From assembly GCF_001536285.1 (NCBI RefSeq), contig NZ_FAOZ01000021.1:91509-155508 (forward strand): a stretch of DNA of 64,000 nucleotides, written 5' to 3'. A program made the translations under genes and the position numbers. Below the pieces are notes generated by a model, which had not been told where the DNA came from, did not search any database, and saw only the letters and a list, made by a program, of their open reading frames with translations. The DNA comes from Parafrankia irregularis. GTDB taxonomy: Bacteria > Actinomycetota > Actinomycetes > Frankiales > Frankiaceae. Shown piece after piece: positions 1 through 9,169 of this stretch (the stretch's first letter is position 1; each line of letters starts with the position of its first letter).

Positions 1-1686
1 GATGTCGTAGTCGCCACTGACCGGCCACTCCGCGCGCAGACGGTCCCCGGCGCCGACGGTGTAGCTGTGCGGCGCGCCGACGGGGGCGAGCAGCCTGGCC
101 TGGAAGTGCGCACCGAGCGACCCGCGGTTGTCGAGCTCGACGGAGATCGCCGGCTTCTTCGCCGTGCTCTTCTCCGTGGCCTCGAGGTAGTACGGCGTCG
201 GGCGGGCCGGCCGGGTGCCGGACTCCTGCTTCGGCATCTGGCCCACCGCGGGCACGGTCGGGCGGTAGGTGGGGTGGCGCAGCCGGTCGGCCGGCGCCCA
301 CGCGGTGGTGTCGGGCAGCCGGGGGTTACGGGCATCACGGGAGAAGTCGAACGCCGAGGTGAGGTCGCCGCACACCGCCCGCCGCCACGGCGTGATGTTG
401 GGCTCCTTGATCCGGAAGCGCTTCTCCAGGAACTGGATGATCGAGGTGTGGTCGAAGGTCTCCGAGGAGACCCAGCCACCGACGCTCCACGGCGAGACCG
501 CGAAGAACGGCACCCGGGGCCCGAGCCCGTAATGGCCGTCACCGAGCGGTCCGGTGTAGAACTCGTTGTCCGTCCGGACTGTGCTCGCACCCGGGATCAG
601 TGGGTTGTTGACATGCGGCGGGACAAGGTGGTCGAAGAAGCCGTCGTTCTCGTCGTAGGTGACGAGCAGGACGGTCCTGCTCCACACCTCCGGGTTGGCG
701 GTCAGCGCGTCGAGAACCTTGGCGATGTACCAGGCGCCGTAGTTCGTCGGCCAGTTCGAGTGCTCGCTGAACGTCTCGGGTGCGACGACCCAGCTGACGC
801 TCGGCAGCTGGTTCTTCGCGACGTCGGCGCGAAGCAGCTCGAAGTAGTCCTGGCCATCCCGGTTCTTCGTGCCCCGGCGAGCCTTCTCGTACAGCGCGTC
901 GCCCGGCACCGCGTTGCGGTAGCTGTTGAAGTAGAGCAGCGAGTTGTCGCCGTAGTTGCCGATGTACGGATCGCTGGTCCAGCCCCAGGAACCGGCGTCG
1001 TCAAGCCCGGTTCCCTCGTCCTGGTAGATCTTCCAGCTGACGCCCGCGGCCTCGAGCCGCTCCGGGTACGTCTTCCAGTCGTAGCCGAGCTCGTCGTTGT
1101 AGAGGACGGGCCCGCCGCCCTTGCCGTCGTTACCCGTCCAGCCCGACCACATGTAGTAGCGGTTGGGGTCGGTGTTGCCGATGAACGAGCAGTAGTAGGC
1201 GTCGCAGACCGTGAAGGCATCCGCCAGGGCGTAGTGGAAGGACGCGTCCTGCCGCTGGAGGTAGGCCATGGTGGCGGTGCCCTTGGCCGGCACCCACTGG
1301 TCGTAGACGCCCTTGTTGAGCGCCTTCTGGCCGTCGGTCCAGCTGTGCGGAAGCCCGGTGAGGAAGGCCGCGCCGAGGTCGGCGGCGTCAGGGTGGAACG
1401 GCAGGAGGTCACCGGTGCCGTTCGGCTGGCTCCAGACCTCCTTGCCGCTGGGAAGGATGGCCGGATGCGGGTCACCGAAGCCCCGGACGCCGCGCAGCGC
1501 GCCGAAGTAGTGGTCGAAGGAGCGGTTCTCCTGCATGAGGACGACGACGTGCTCGACGTCCCGGATGGTCCCGGTCCGGCGATTCGCGGGGATCGCGGCG
1601 GCGCGCGCGATGCTCTGGTCGAGCGCGGTCAGTGCGGCGGCGCCACCGGCCAGGGTCACAAACCGGCGACGATCGAGGTCGACCAT
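1..1686 (-). CDS. Phosphocholine-type phospholipase C / phosphoesterase, Tat-exported (C-terminus cut by window edge)
   Basis: The reading frame is open from an ATG at 1686 to base 1, giving at least 562 residues with the C-terminus missing. The start is supported by AAGGAG four bases upstream. Residues 5-9 (DRRRF) followed by a hydrophobic Ala/Leu stretch form a twin-arginine signal. ENRSFDHYFG at about 53-62 is the hallmark of the bacterial phospholipase C/acid phosphatase (phosphoesterase) family, and the protein stays collinear with that family to the edge. Known members are secreted and hydrolyse phosphatidylcholine or other phosphodiesters, sometimes for phosphate scavenging. Substrate here is inferred, not shown. 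It is transcribed divergently from the SGNH hydrolase gene. Confidence 0.85.
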   Translation of the reverse strand, partial: MVDLDRRRFVTLAGGAAALTALDQSIARAAAIPANRRTGTIRDVEHVVVLMQENRSFDHYFGALRGVRGFGDPHPAILPSGKEVWSQPNGTGDLLPFHPDAADLGAAFLTGLPHSWTDGQKALNKGVYDQWVPAKGTATMAYLQRQDASFHYALADAFTVCDAYYCSFIGNTDPNRYYMWSGWTGNDGKGGGPVLYNDELGYDWKTYPERLEAAGVSWKIYQDEGTGLDDAGSWGWTSDPYIGNYGDNSLLYFNSYRNAVPGDALYEKARRGTKNRDGQDYFELLRADVAKNQLPSVSWVVAPETFSEHSNWPTNYGAWYIAKVLDALTANPEVWSRTVLLVTYDENDGFFDHLVPPHVNNPLIPGASTVRTDNEFYTGPLGDGHYGLGPRVPFFAVSPWSVGGWVSSETFDHTSIIQFLEKRFRIKEPNITPWRRAVCGDLTSAFDFSRDARNPRLPDTTAWAPADRLRHPTYRPTVPAVGQMPKQESGTRPARPTPYYLEATEKSTAKKPAISVELDNRGSLGAHFQARLLAPVGAPHSYTVGAGDRLRAEWPVSGDYDI

Positions 1687-1995
1687 GGGGCTCCTTGCCC
1701 GAGAAAGTGTGATCCGAGGAGTGCGGGTCGGCCAAGATTTGCGCACCGTCACAACCGGCGGGCGTCTCGCATGTGACCAGCGAGCGAAGCCTTTTCGCCC
1801 GCCGGATACCAGAAGGTCAGCTGGCGGACTTCCCACCCGTTTCCGCGTGCCCGAGTTCAGACCGGGGCTACCGCCATGGCCTTCGAGAGCTCCTTTCCAA
1901 GCCCCCGGACGGAGCGTGGGCCAAGCGGCAGAACCAGCGATCATCACTTAAGGTAAGCATCCGAATACATATGCCGTTGATCGCGGGGAGTGCTC
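1687..1995. other. Divergent intergenic region
   Basis: This spacer of about 310 bases separates the divergent phospholipase and SGNH hydrolase genes and must carry both promoters. The stretch just before the hydrolase (about 1945-1985) is relatively AT-rich. No convincing -35/-10 pair, riboswitch or small gene was recognised. Confidence 0.5.
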
Positions 1996-3312
1996 ATGAC
2001 GCAGCGCGACGAGCCGACGGCCTCGACGCCATCCGCGCCTGCCCCACGCCGAAACCCGGATCGGACGGCACCCACCCCACCCGGCCCAGGAGCGACCGCC
2101 CCTCGCACCAACAGCGCACCGGCCACCGCGACACCGGCGGCCTCGGCTACCCAGGCGGCGTCGGCAACCCCGGCGGCACACGGAGCCCCGGCGACCGCCA
2201 GCCGACCTCCGGCCAGTCCGGTCACCGCGGGCCCGGCGGCGCCACGACCGCCGGCCGCTGAACCGCCGGCGGCCGGGCCCGGGCCGTCGGTGCCATCGGT
2301 GCCGTCGGCGCCATCGGTGCCCACCATGTCCGCACGCCGAGCGCTGCTGCTGGTGGCCGCGTGCCTCGGGCTGCTTGCCGTGCTGCGGTCCGCGGCGATG
2401 GTGCACGCCGGCGAGGGGATGCCCCCGGGCACCACCCGAGAGCTCGTTCTCGGAGTCGCCCGCCCGCTGGACCGGATCACCGCCACGCTCAGGCTCAACC
2501 AGCCCGACCGGCTTCTGACGACCGCGTTCGGGCACCCCGACCCGACCGGCGCGAAGGCGGACAGTTCGGAGCTCGCCTCAGCCGCCGCGCTGGCCGAGCC
2601 GGGGGCGACCGGCGGCCAGGAGCAGGCTCCCCGGCGCCGGGAGAACGTCGTCGCGGCGGCGCCACTGCGGACGCCGACCGCGACCGATCCGCTGCGGGTC
2701 CTGGTCACGGGCGATTCGCTGACCGAGTCGCTGGGCCCGACCATCGCCAACACCGAGCCGGCGACGATCCACGCCGAGACCGACACCCGCTTCGGCACCG
2801 GGCTGGTACGACCGGACTTCTTCGACTGGGCGACCCACGCCCGGCTCCAGATCACCGGGCGCAACCCGGAGGCGATCGTCGTGATCATGGGTGGCAACGA
2901 CGGCCAGGGCATCACCCAGCCCGACGGCACGATCCTGCCCGCGGGCTCGGACGAGTGGGCGGCCGAGTACCGCCGCCGGGCGATCGTCCTGATGCGGATC
3001 TGGTCCGACGGCGGCAACAGGCGCGTCTTCTGGCTGAGCCTGCCGCCAGCCCGGTCCGGCACCCTCAACGGCTATTTCGCCCGCATGAACGAGGCGACCC
3101 AGGCCGCCGCCGAACGGGTTCCCGGTGCACGCTTCCTGGACCTTCGCCCGACGCTGTCCAACGCCGGCCAGTACACCGACTACCTGACCGACAGCAGCGG
3201 GCGTTCCGTGCTCATCCGCACCAGAGACGGGGTGCACCTGACACTCGACGGAGCCCGCCTGGCCGCCGCTCCGGTGCTTCAGACCCTGACCCAGGAGTGG
3301 CACCTGCACTGA
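1996..3312 (+). CDS. Membrane-anchored SGNH/GDSL hydrolase (DUF459-like)
   Basis: This 438-residue protein begins with about 110 Ala/Pro/Thr-rich residues, then one hydrophobic segment (about 116-134), then an SGNH hydrolase domain. GDSL at about 239-242 carries the nucleophile serine, GGND near 299-302 is block III, and DGVHLTLDG near the C-terminus holds the catalytic Asp/His pair. Such proteins act outside the membrane as esterases or acyltransferases on cell-wall or surface sugars. The exact substrate is unknown. ATG 1996 is preferred over an in-frame GTG at 1990 because GGGGAG lies correctly upstream of it. A GC-rich run of GGTC/GGCC repeats follows the stop and may help termination. Confidence 0.75.
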   Translation: MTQRDEPTASTPSAPAPRRNPDRTAPTPPGPGATAPRTNSAPATATPAASATQAASATPAAHGAPATASRPPASPVTAGPAAPRPPAAEPPAAGPGPSVPSVPSAPSVPTMSARRALLLVAACLGLLAVLRSAAMVHAGEGMPPGTTRELVLGVARPLDRITATLRLNQPDRLLTTAFGHPDPTGAKADSSELASAAALAEPGATGGQEQAPRRRENVVAAAPLRTPTATDPLRVLVTGDSLTESLGPTIANTEPATIHAETDTRFGTGLVRPDFFDWATHARLQITGRNPEAIVVIMGGNDGQGITQPDGTILPAGSDEWAAEYRRRAIVLMRIWSDGGNRRVFWLSLPPARSGTLNGYFARMNEATQAAAERVPGARFLDLRPTLSNAGQYTDYLTDSSGRSVLIRTRDGVHLTLDGARLAAAPVLQTLTQEWHLH

Positions 3313-3357
3313 CTCTTCCGGCCGGTCGGTCGGTCGGCCGGCCGGCCGGCGATCCGG

Positions 3358-3756
3358 TCAGCTCGGGCGGAACCCGAAGCCGGGCCCATCAAGATCGCCC
3401 CTGGCCGCGGTCACCACCGCGAGCGCCCGTGCGGTCAGCTCCAGAACACCCTGTCCGGGCCCGGCCGGGCCCGGAACCGCCGTCGGCGCCGCCGCGGCGG
3501 CCAGGAAGTCGTCCACCAGCACAATCAGCTGATCGGGCAGCGCATGGTCAGCGACGCGGGGTGGGCGGGCCCCGGGAGGCGCGCCGCTGCCCGCCTGCCG
3601 GCCGAGCAGCGCGAGCTCGTCGATCAGGGAACGGAGCCGGTCGGCTCTCGTCTCACCGCTGGTGATCCGCACATCCCAGGCGGAACCCGTCCAGCCCCGC
3701 GCCCTGGAGACCAGGAGGCTGGCCTGCCGGTTGACCTCGCGGAGCGAATCCGACAT
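3358..3756 (-). CDS. Hypothetical 132-aa protein
   Basis: I do not recognise this family. The protein is soluble, has no signal peptide, and starts MSDSLREVNRQ. Its first half (about 1-55) looks like two amphipathic helices, the middle is Gly/Pro-rich, and residues 75-120 form a second Leu/Ala helical region. ATG 3756 is preceded by TATCCT six bases upstream (on the minus strand), so the mRNA may be leaderless. A longer in-frame extension upstream has unnatural composition and was excluded. The gene converges with the SGNH hydrolase gene and diverges from the small DUF4287-like gene. Confidence 0.55.
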   Translation of the reverse strand: MSDSLREVNRQASLLVSRARGWTGSAWDVRITSGETRADRLRSLIDELALLGRQAGSGAPPGARPPRVADHALPDQLIVLVDDFLAAAAAPTAVPGPAGPGQGVLELTARALAVVTAARGDLDGPGFGFRPS

Positions 3757-3762
3757 CCGAGC

Positions 3763-3768
3763 AGGATA
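3763..3768 (-). promoter_or_regulatory. -10 element (TATCCT) of the 132-aa hypothetical gene
   Basis: TATCCT on the minus strand ends six bases before the ATG. This spacing fits the actinobacterial leaderless-promoter pattern (TANNNT close to the start codon). No clear -35 was seen. Confidence 0.4.
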
Positions 3769-3865
3769 CCTGCCGAGGCACTCGCCACGTCTTGCCCGAG
3801 CGAACGGCGAGGCGCACGCTCGGCACATGTACCGCTGACACACCGCAAGTCCTCTGGAGGCGCGC

Positions 3866-4108
3866 ATGTCGCTGTATCGCTCCCCGCTGTACCGCTCCCC
3901 GCAGACACACCGGGGTCTCATCGACCGCATGCCCAAGGCCACCGGCCATGATCTCCGGCACTGGCTGGCCTGCCTCAACGAAGGGCCGGGTCTGCTGCGC
4001 TTCTCGGAACGCGTGGGCTGGTTGAGGGACATCCACGGCGTGCCGCACCGGTACGCGGCCGCCGTGGTGCACGAGGCAGACCTGCGTAGGCACGCGATCC
4101 AGGTCTGA
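3866..4108 (+). CDS. Small DUF4287-like protein
   Basis: An 80-residue basic protein preceded by a good GGAGG. The segment WLACLNEGPG…ERVGWLRDIHGVPHRYAAAVVHEA matches the DUF4287 pattern as I recall it: a helix-turn-helix-sized unit with a conserved W-L-K/R-x-x-H-G-hxH core. The function of this family is not established. The N-terminus repeats YRSPLYRSP, a local duplication visible in the DNA at about 3873-3900. The gene is followed 15 bases later by the F420-type oxidoreductase gene on the same strand, so they may be co-transcribed. Confidence 0.55.
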   Translation: MSLYRSPLYRSPQTHRGLIDRMPKATGHDLRHWLACLNEGPGLLRFSERVGWLRDIHGVPHRYAAAVVHEADLRRHAIQV

Positions 4109-4123
4109 AGCGAGAATGATCCG

Positions 4124-4534
4124 GTGGACCTTGACGCCGCCCGTGCCTTCATCCGCGATCATCACCGTGCCGTGCTGGCCACGACCCGCCGCGACGGCAC
4201 TCCCCAGCTGTCCCCGGTCCTCGTCGGTGTCGACACCGACGGGGCGCTGGTGATCAGCACCCGGACAACGGCGCTGAAGACGGCGAACATCGAACGCGAT
4301 CCCCGGGTCCACCTCTGCGTCCTGGCCGATGGTTTCTTCGGGCCATGGGTACAGATCGGCGGCACCGCGCAGATCATCCGGCTGCCCGAGGCCCACGACG
4401 CTCTGGTCTCCTACTACCGGCAGATCTCCGGTGAGCACCCGGACTGGGCGGACTACCGCGCCGCGATGGAGCGGGAGCAGCGCTGTGTGATCAGGGTGAC
4501 GCCCACCGCGGCCGGCCCGCAACGCTCCGGGTGA
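4124..4534 (+). CDS. PPOX-class F420-dependent oxidoreductase
   Basis: A 136-residue single-domain split beta-barrel protein with a GTG start. The N-terminal pattern VLATTRRDGTPQLSPVLVGVD and the later VHLCVLADGFFGPWVQIGGTAQI are typical of the small F420-binding pyridoxamine-phosphate-oxidase-like family of mycobacteria and relatives. Members reduce diverse substrates, including biliverdin, quinones and others, using reduced F420. The specific substrate cannot be read from sequence. Length is normal for the family. It lies 15 bases after the small DUF4287-like gene and converges on the BI-1 gene. Confidence 0.75.
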   Translation: MDLDAARAFIRDHHRAVLATTRRDGTPQLSPVLVGVDTDGALVISTRTTALKTANIERDPRVHLCVLADGFFGPWVQIGGTAQIIRLPEAHDALVSYYRQISGEHPDWADYRAAMEREQRCVIRVTPTAAGPQRSG

Positions 4535-4643
4535 TGGCCGAGACGCCCGCGGCCCGCCCTGCCGTCAGCCGCGGACGTCTCCCCGCCGGTCCGTCCCGCA
4601 CCTGCGCGCTGCTCCCCGCCGGTGTCGACCCCCGCTGGTGTCG

Positions 4644-5450
4644 CTACTGACGGAGCTTGGAGAGCAGCCGCAGCAGCTCCAGGTACACCCACACGAAGCC
4701 GACGAGAAGGCCGAAGGCCGCCCGCCAGGCCTCCTCGCGCGGCGCACCGCTGGCGACGGCCCGCTCGATGCAGTCGAAGTCGAGGATGAACTGCAGGCTG
4801 GCCACCGCCAGCACCACGATGCTGAACAGGATGCCCAGCGGCGACGGGTCGTTGATCACGGGAAGGTGGCTGCCGGTGAAGAGCCGGATGCCGAGATCGA
4901 CAAGCCCCAGCAGCACGACGGCGAGCAGGGTGCCCGTGACGATCCTGGCCATCCTCGGGGTGGCCCGCAGACGGCGGCTGCGGTAGGCGACCAGCATGAC
5001 GACGAACACCAACGCCGTGCCGAGCAGAGCCTGCAGGACGATTCCGGAGAAGGCCGTCTCGTAGTACCGCGAGACGATGCCGACGGCCAGACCCTCCAGC
5101 CCGGCGAACACGACCACCAGCGGCGGGCTGACCCGCTCCCGCATGGAGATCACGAAGCTCAGGGCAAGGGCGGCGACGAAGGCACCGATCGCGAGGCCCG
5201 ACGAGTCGGGTGCGACGTACCAGCCGAGGCCCGCGAGGACCAACATGACCGCGAACACGCCGAGCGTGTGCATGATCACGTCGTCGTAGGTCAGCCTCTC
5301 CCGCACGGGAGCCGGCGGTGGGTAGCCGGGCTGGCCGGGCGCCGGTGGCCACCCGCCAGGCTGCCAGGAGCCCTCCGGAGGCGCCGGTGGGCGGCCCTGC
5401 CCGAACCCTGTTCGGGTGAACGCCGGGTTGGACGAACGTAGCTCTGCCAT
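4644..5450 (-). CDS. Bax inhibitor-1/YccA family membrane protein
   Basis: A 268-residue protein: about 50 Pro/Gly-rich cytosolic residues, then seven hydrophobic segments. The start MAELRSSNPAF is conserved in actinobacterial members as I recall, and GGGGAGG sits about ten bases upstream of ATG 5450. The family (BI-1/YccA, TMBIM superfamily) forms pH-sensitive calcium-leak channels in characterised members. Its role in actinobacteria is unproven. A longer in-frame extension to 5621 lacks family similarity and was trimmed. The gene stands alone on the minus strand, downstream of the odd tRNA gene. Confidence 0.8.
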   Translation of the reverse strand: MAELRSSNPAFTRTGFGQGRPPAPPEGSWQPGGWPPAPGQPGYPPPAPVRERLTYDDVIMHTLGVFAVMLVLAGLGWYVAPDSSGLAIGAFVAALALSFVISMRERVSPPLVVVFAGLEGLAVGIVSRYYETAFSGIVLQALLGTALVFVVMLVAYRSRRLRATPRMARIVTGTLLAVVLLGLVDLGIRLFTGSHLPVINDPSPLGILFSIVVLAVASLQFILDFDCIERAVASGAPREEAWRAAFGLLVGFVWVYLELLRLLSKLRQ

Positions 5451-5798
5451 CGGCTTGGACCTCCCCAGCCTGCCCGCGCGGGCAGGTCGCCACGCGACGA
5501 TCACACAGTACAACGCCCGCGAGGGCCGGCCGGGTTCCGCGCTTGCGGCAATGGGTGACATCCGTGCTGCGGCGAGCAATCCAGAAGAGGTGCCGCCGGG
5601 CAGCGGAGCCGGACTAGACATAAGGGGCAGAAGAGGACGCGGCCAAGCCGGCCGAGAGATCAGCTCGGCGAGATCAGCTCGACCGCAATCCAGATCCAGA
5701 GCTTCGCTGTTCAGACAAAGGTCTCCCGGACACTGCCCGTGCCCGTTCGACCGCCGACCTCAGGGGCAATACGAGGCGGCCGGTCGACATTGAAAGGT
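5451..5798. other. Intergenic region upstream of the BI-1 gene
   Basis: No gene was found in these 348 bases between the tRNA and the BI-1 gene. A short direct duplication (GAGATCAGCTCG twice, about 5655-5681) is the only visible structure. The BI-1 promoter must be here or in the tRNA transcript. Confidence 0.4.
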
Positions 5799-5872
5799 GC
5801 CGGTGGTCGGAGTCGAACCGACACTCGAGCTGTTTTTAGGACAGCCTCCTCTACCTGTTGGGATACACCGGC
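5799..5872 (-). tRNA. tRNA-like gene with apparent UAA anticodon but short (class I) variable loop
   Basis: The minus strand folds into a full cloverleaf: a perfect 7-bp acceptor stem (GCCGGTG/CACCGGC), a D-arm with GG and one or two weak pairs, a perfect 5-bp anticodon stem (GCTGT/ACAGC), a 6-nt variable loop, and a perfect 5-bp T-stem with TTCGACT loop. The seven-base anticodon loop CCTAAAA places UAA at positions 34-36. Two features are abnormal: position 33 is C instead of the near-universal U, and every standard tRNA-Leu (UAA decodes Leu UUA) has a long variable arm that is absent here. The discriminator base is A and CCA is not encoded. Charging identity cannot be assigned. Confidence 0.75.
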
Positions 5873-7340
5873 TCGTGCACATCGCTGATGTTTCTACCAC
5901 GCTACGTAGGGTCTGGGAATAACGCATCGCAGGAAAAGTCGCCCGGACCGGCCGACCTGGACGAATTCGTGACTCCTGGTGACGACCAAGGCACGTGCAC
6001 CGCCATCCCACGGCAAGGGGTCACATCCCGGTTCGGATCCGGAAGGATCCGCCACCGGGACGCGTCAGGGGGACCGGCCTTGATCACCTATAGCCGATCG
6101 CCAGCGAAGGCAAGATCAAGAATACCGAAGAGTCCGAAGCGCCCGACGTCCGCCTCACGCAATGTCGCCAGGACAACATCACGGGTGCCGCGGCCTGCCT
6201 GCCGGCCCGGATCCGTCGACGCCGCACCGGCGGCAGCCGCCCACGGGCAGCACCCGTCGGCCCTGGGCCGCCCTCGGCAGCAGCCCCGGCAACCGTCGGG
6301 CCAGCCAGGCGGTCGGCCTGCCGAGGCGGGGTGGCGGTACCGCGCAGCGGCGGCGGTCCGGCCGGACGCGGCGGCGCCTCGCTGACCGGGCAGCGGCGGC
6401 GGCAGACACGGAACGTCACGAACCATGCCGCGGCAGCCATGCGGCCTGACGGGTCGCAACGGCGCAGTGTCCGCCACTGCGTCCCGCCGATCGCACGGAA
6501 AGCGCAACCGGCCCCGACCAGAAATCGGCAGGACAGCCCACCATGGCCGTCCAACACCCGCCGCCACCCACATTACGCGTGTTCTGGGGCAGCGATCCGC
6601 GGCACGCTGAAACCCCGATTTCCACTGCGGTGGCGCGGCCGGAACGAAGACGGCGGTCAGCTCGCATTACATTTGTTCCGCCAGGTCTTCCGGCACCGAC
6701 CAGAACTCCTGACGGATACCTCCGGCGGGGCTGCGGAATCAGGCTGGAAATTCCACTCGAAAGCCCCGCGCCGATACGCCGCACCGTTCCCCGCGGGCGC
6801 GGCCCCGAAGAATCACCGCGACACCGCGACACGCCTGCCGCCCGCTCGAGGCCGTCCGCTCGGCGGCATGCTCCCCCGCCGCACCCGACTGAAACCCGGC
6901 GGCTGTGAACGAACGAGCAACGGAGCAGCAACGCCTTCCGCCCGGGCTGCCGGCCGGAAGGACGCGCGGCCCGGCGCCCGAGACCATCGGGCCGCACGGG
7001 CGACCCCCGCGAGTTCATCTGCTGTTATCTGTCACAACAATCGGATCGATCGTGACTCGATCTACCCACGGAGAGAATTCCGCTCTGCGGCAGGAGAAGC
7101 GTCGTTGCGAAAGTGCAGCCGTGACCGCGGGCACCCCGGGCCCCGCGAGGCGAGGTCGCCGTCGTTTCGCGCCGCGCGACACCGCGAAAAGTGATCTGCC
7201 CCACTGTTTCGCACGGCAGGAAGGTACCGGCAACCGACAAATGATCGGACGATTCCCGTGACACCGGGAAGCCCACAGCGAGGTCCCCGATGGTCGGACA
7301 CAGCTCAGCGCGGCACGAAACCATACCCGCCGCTGTGATT
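5873..7340. other. 1.5-kb region without a credible gene
   Basis: Both strands contain open frames here, but all encode Arg/Pro/Gly-rich or Cys-scattered sequences with no recognisable domain, no good ribosome site and no usual third-position GC bias. The part from about 6580 to 7330 is less GC-rich than its surroundings. No transposase remnant or repeat end was recognised. It lies between the odd tRNA and the 3' end of the UDG gene. Confidence 0.5.
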
Positions 7341-8216
7341 TCAGGGAGCGGCGCGAACACCGGCGATGTGCTCCATCGCTCGCGCGAAGACCACGTCGAG
7401 CATCGGAGCGGTCACTCTGCCGGTGAAGGTGTTCTGCTGGCTGGGGTGGTAGCACCCGAAGATCCGCAACTCGGCCAGGTTCACGGTCGCACCGTGGCCG
7501 AAGGGCGTCCGGCGAGGTGGAAGAGGGTAGCCGGCCGCGCGCAGCGCCGGCCACAGCGCGGTCCAGGCGAATCCGCCGAGCACCACGATCGACCGCAGCG
7601 TCGGTCGCAGGAGTTGCAGGTCCCGAACCAGCCAGGGGCGACAGGTGTTCCGTTCGTCCGGGGTCGGCTTGTTCGCCGGCGGCGCGCAGCGGACCGCGGC
7701 CACCACCCTGCTGTCGATCATCTCCTGGCCGTCTCCCACCGCGACCGAGGTCGGCTGCCGAGCCAGGCCCGCCCGGTGCAGCGCGGCGAACAGCCAGTCG
7801 CCACTGCGGTCACCGGTGAAGATCCGACCGGTGCGGTTCCCGCCGTGCGCGGCCGGCGCCAGCCCCACGATCAGCAGCCGCGCGTCGGGCGGACCGAACG
7901 AGGGCACCGGCCGGCCCCAGTACTGCTGGTCCGCGAACGCCGCCCGCCTGACCGCGGCGACCTCCTCCCGCCACTGCACCAGTCGGGGACAGGCGCGGCA
8001 GACCGAGACCCGGGCGTCGAGCTCGGCGCAGTCCGCCGCCGCCGCCGCGAGCTCGACGACGCCGGCCGCCGTGTCGGCCACCGGCGTGGCCGCCGTGGCG
8101 GGGTCGTTCGGCCACCCCGCCCCCGGGGCGGCCGGTCCGGCACCCGTACCAGCCGCCCGGTCGTCCGGTCCGGCGTCGATGGCCATGGTCCCAGCCTGCC
8201 GGCTGGGACCGGTCAC
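7341..8216 (-). CDS. Uracil-DNA glycosylase, family 5 (UDGb)
   Basis: A 291-residue protein. After a loosely ordered Ala-rich N-terminus it shows iron-sulfur cysteines (VCRACPRLV), the family-5 active-site block [14 protein letters not shown] at about 118-131, which lacks the catalytic Asp of family 1, and the HPSQQNT block near 257. UDGb enzymes excise uracil and other deaminated bases from DNA, useful in a GC-rich, cytosine-rich genome. The GTG start at 8216 overlaps the ppx stop (GTGA), indicating translational coupling as last gene of the eno–ftsB–DUF501–ppx operon. An internal ATG near 8186 is a possible alternative start. Confidence 0.88.
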   Translation of the reverse strand: MTGPSRQAGTMAIDAGPDDRAAGTGAGPAAPGAGWPNDPATAATPVADTAAGVVELAAAAADCAELDARVSVCRACPRLVQWREEVAAVRRAAFADQQYWGRPVPSFGPPDARLLIVGLAPAAHGGNRTGRIFTGDRSGDWLFAALHRAGLARQPTSVAVGDGQEMIDSRVVAAVRCAPPANKPTPDERNTCRPWLVRDLQLLRPTLRSIVVLGGFAWTALWPALRAAGYPLPPRRTPFGHGATVNLAELRIFGCYHPSQQNTFTGRVTAPMLDVVFARAMEHIAGVRAAP

Positions 8217-9169
8217 CGTGCGCCCGACTCGACCACGCCACCGAGAGAAAGCGCGATGCCGTCCAGAATGTCCCGCTCGCTCGCGATCACGGCGGAGGTA
8301 CCGGACCGCTCCAGGAGCGTCCGCAGCACCAGCGCACCTGCCGCGATGACGTCGACCCGACCCGGGTGCATCACGGGCAGCACCGCCCGCTCGGCATGGG
8401 TCATCGCGACCAGGCGTTCCGTCACGGCCGCCACGTCCGCCGCCGAGGTGACCATCAGGTGGATGCGATCGGCGTCGTAGGCCGGCAGCTCGGCCGCGAG
8501 CGCCGCGACCGTGGTCACCGTGCCCGCCACACCGACGAGGGTGGCCGCGCTGGTGATCGGCACGACCCGCTCGGCGACGTCGAAAGCCGCGTTCACGTCC
8601 GCGACGATCGCGGCGACCTGTGCGGGGGTCGGTGGGTCGTCGTGCAGGTGGCGCTCGGCCATCCGGACGCAGCCCACGTTCACCGAGATGGACTCGCGTA
8701 CCCCGCTCGCGTCACCCAGCACCAGCTCGGTGGAACCACCGCCGATGTCGGCGAGCAGGATCGGTGTGTCGACGGCGTCGAGGTCCCCGATCGCGCCGGT
8801 GAAGGAAAGCGCCGCCTCCTCGCCACCGGTGATCACCTCCGGATCGACCCCGAGGATCGACCGGACGCCGGTTACCAGCTCAGCACGGTTGCGGGCATCC
8901 CGCGTGGCGCTGGTCGCGACCATGCGGACCCGCGTCGCGCCCAGCCGGTCGATCTCGTCCGCGTAGTCGCGCAGCGCGGCGAAAGTCCTGGCCAGCGCGT
9001 CCGGCGCCAGTTCACCGGTCCGGTCGACGCCGGCTCCGAGACGGACGATCTCCATCCTGCGGGTGAGCTCGCGCAGCCGCCCCCCGGAACCCCCGGACTG
9101 TTCGTCGACCTCCGCCACCAGCAGGCGGATGGAGTTGGTGCCACAGTCGATCGCTGCGACGCGACTCAT
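8213..9169 (-). CDS. ppx: Exopolyphosphatase / Ppx-GppA family
   Basis: This 318-residue protein starts [20 protein letters not shown], the phosphate-1 motif of the actin-like Ppx/GppA fold, and has [13 protein letters not shown] (phosphate-2 motif) near residues 140-152. It lacks the C-terminal HD-type domain of long Ppx proteins, as in the short actinobacterial Ppx1-type enzymes, which cleave terminal phosphate from polyphosphate and may act on (p)ppGpp-related substrates. ATG overlaps the DUF501 stop by four bases, and its own stop overlaps the UDG start. It is conserved in actinobacteria downstream of ftsB and DUF501. Confidence 0.92.
   Translation of the reverse strand: MSRVAAIDCGTNSIRLLVAEVDEQSGGSGGRLRELTRRMEIVRLGAGVDRTGELAPDALARTFAALRDYADEIDRLGATRVRMVATSATRDARNRAELVTGVRSILGVDPEVITGGEEAALSFTGAIGDLDAVDTPILLADIGGGSTELVLGDASGVRESISVNVGCVRMAERHLHDDPPTPAQVAAIVADVNAAFDVAERVVPITSAATLVGVAGTVTTVAALAAELPAYDADRIHLMVTSAADVAAVTERLVAMTHAERAVLPVMHPGRVDVIAAGALVLRTLLERSGTSAVIASERDILDGIALSLGGVVESGAR

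Noticed and set aside
67..1776. 569-codon plus-strand frame opposite the phospholipase gene
   Set aside because: The minus strand has a Tat signal and ENRSFDHYF; the plus frame is a shadow.
5799..7340. Integrated element at the tRNA-like gene
   Set aside because: No integrase, and no second copy of the tRNA 3' end was seen within the window.
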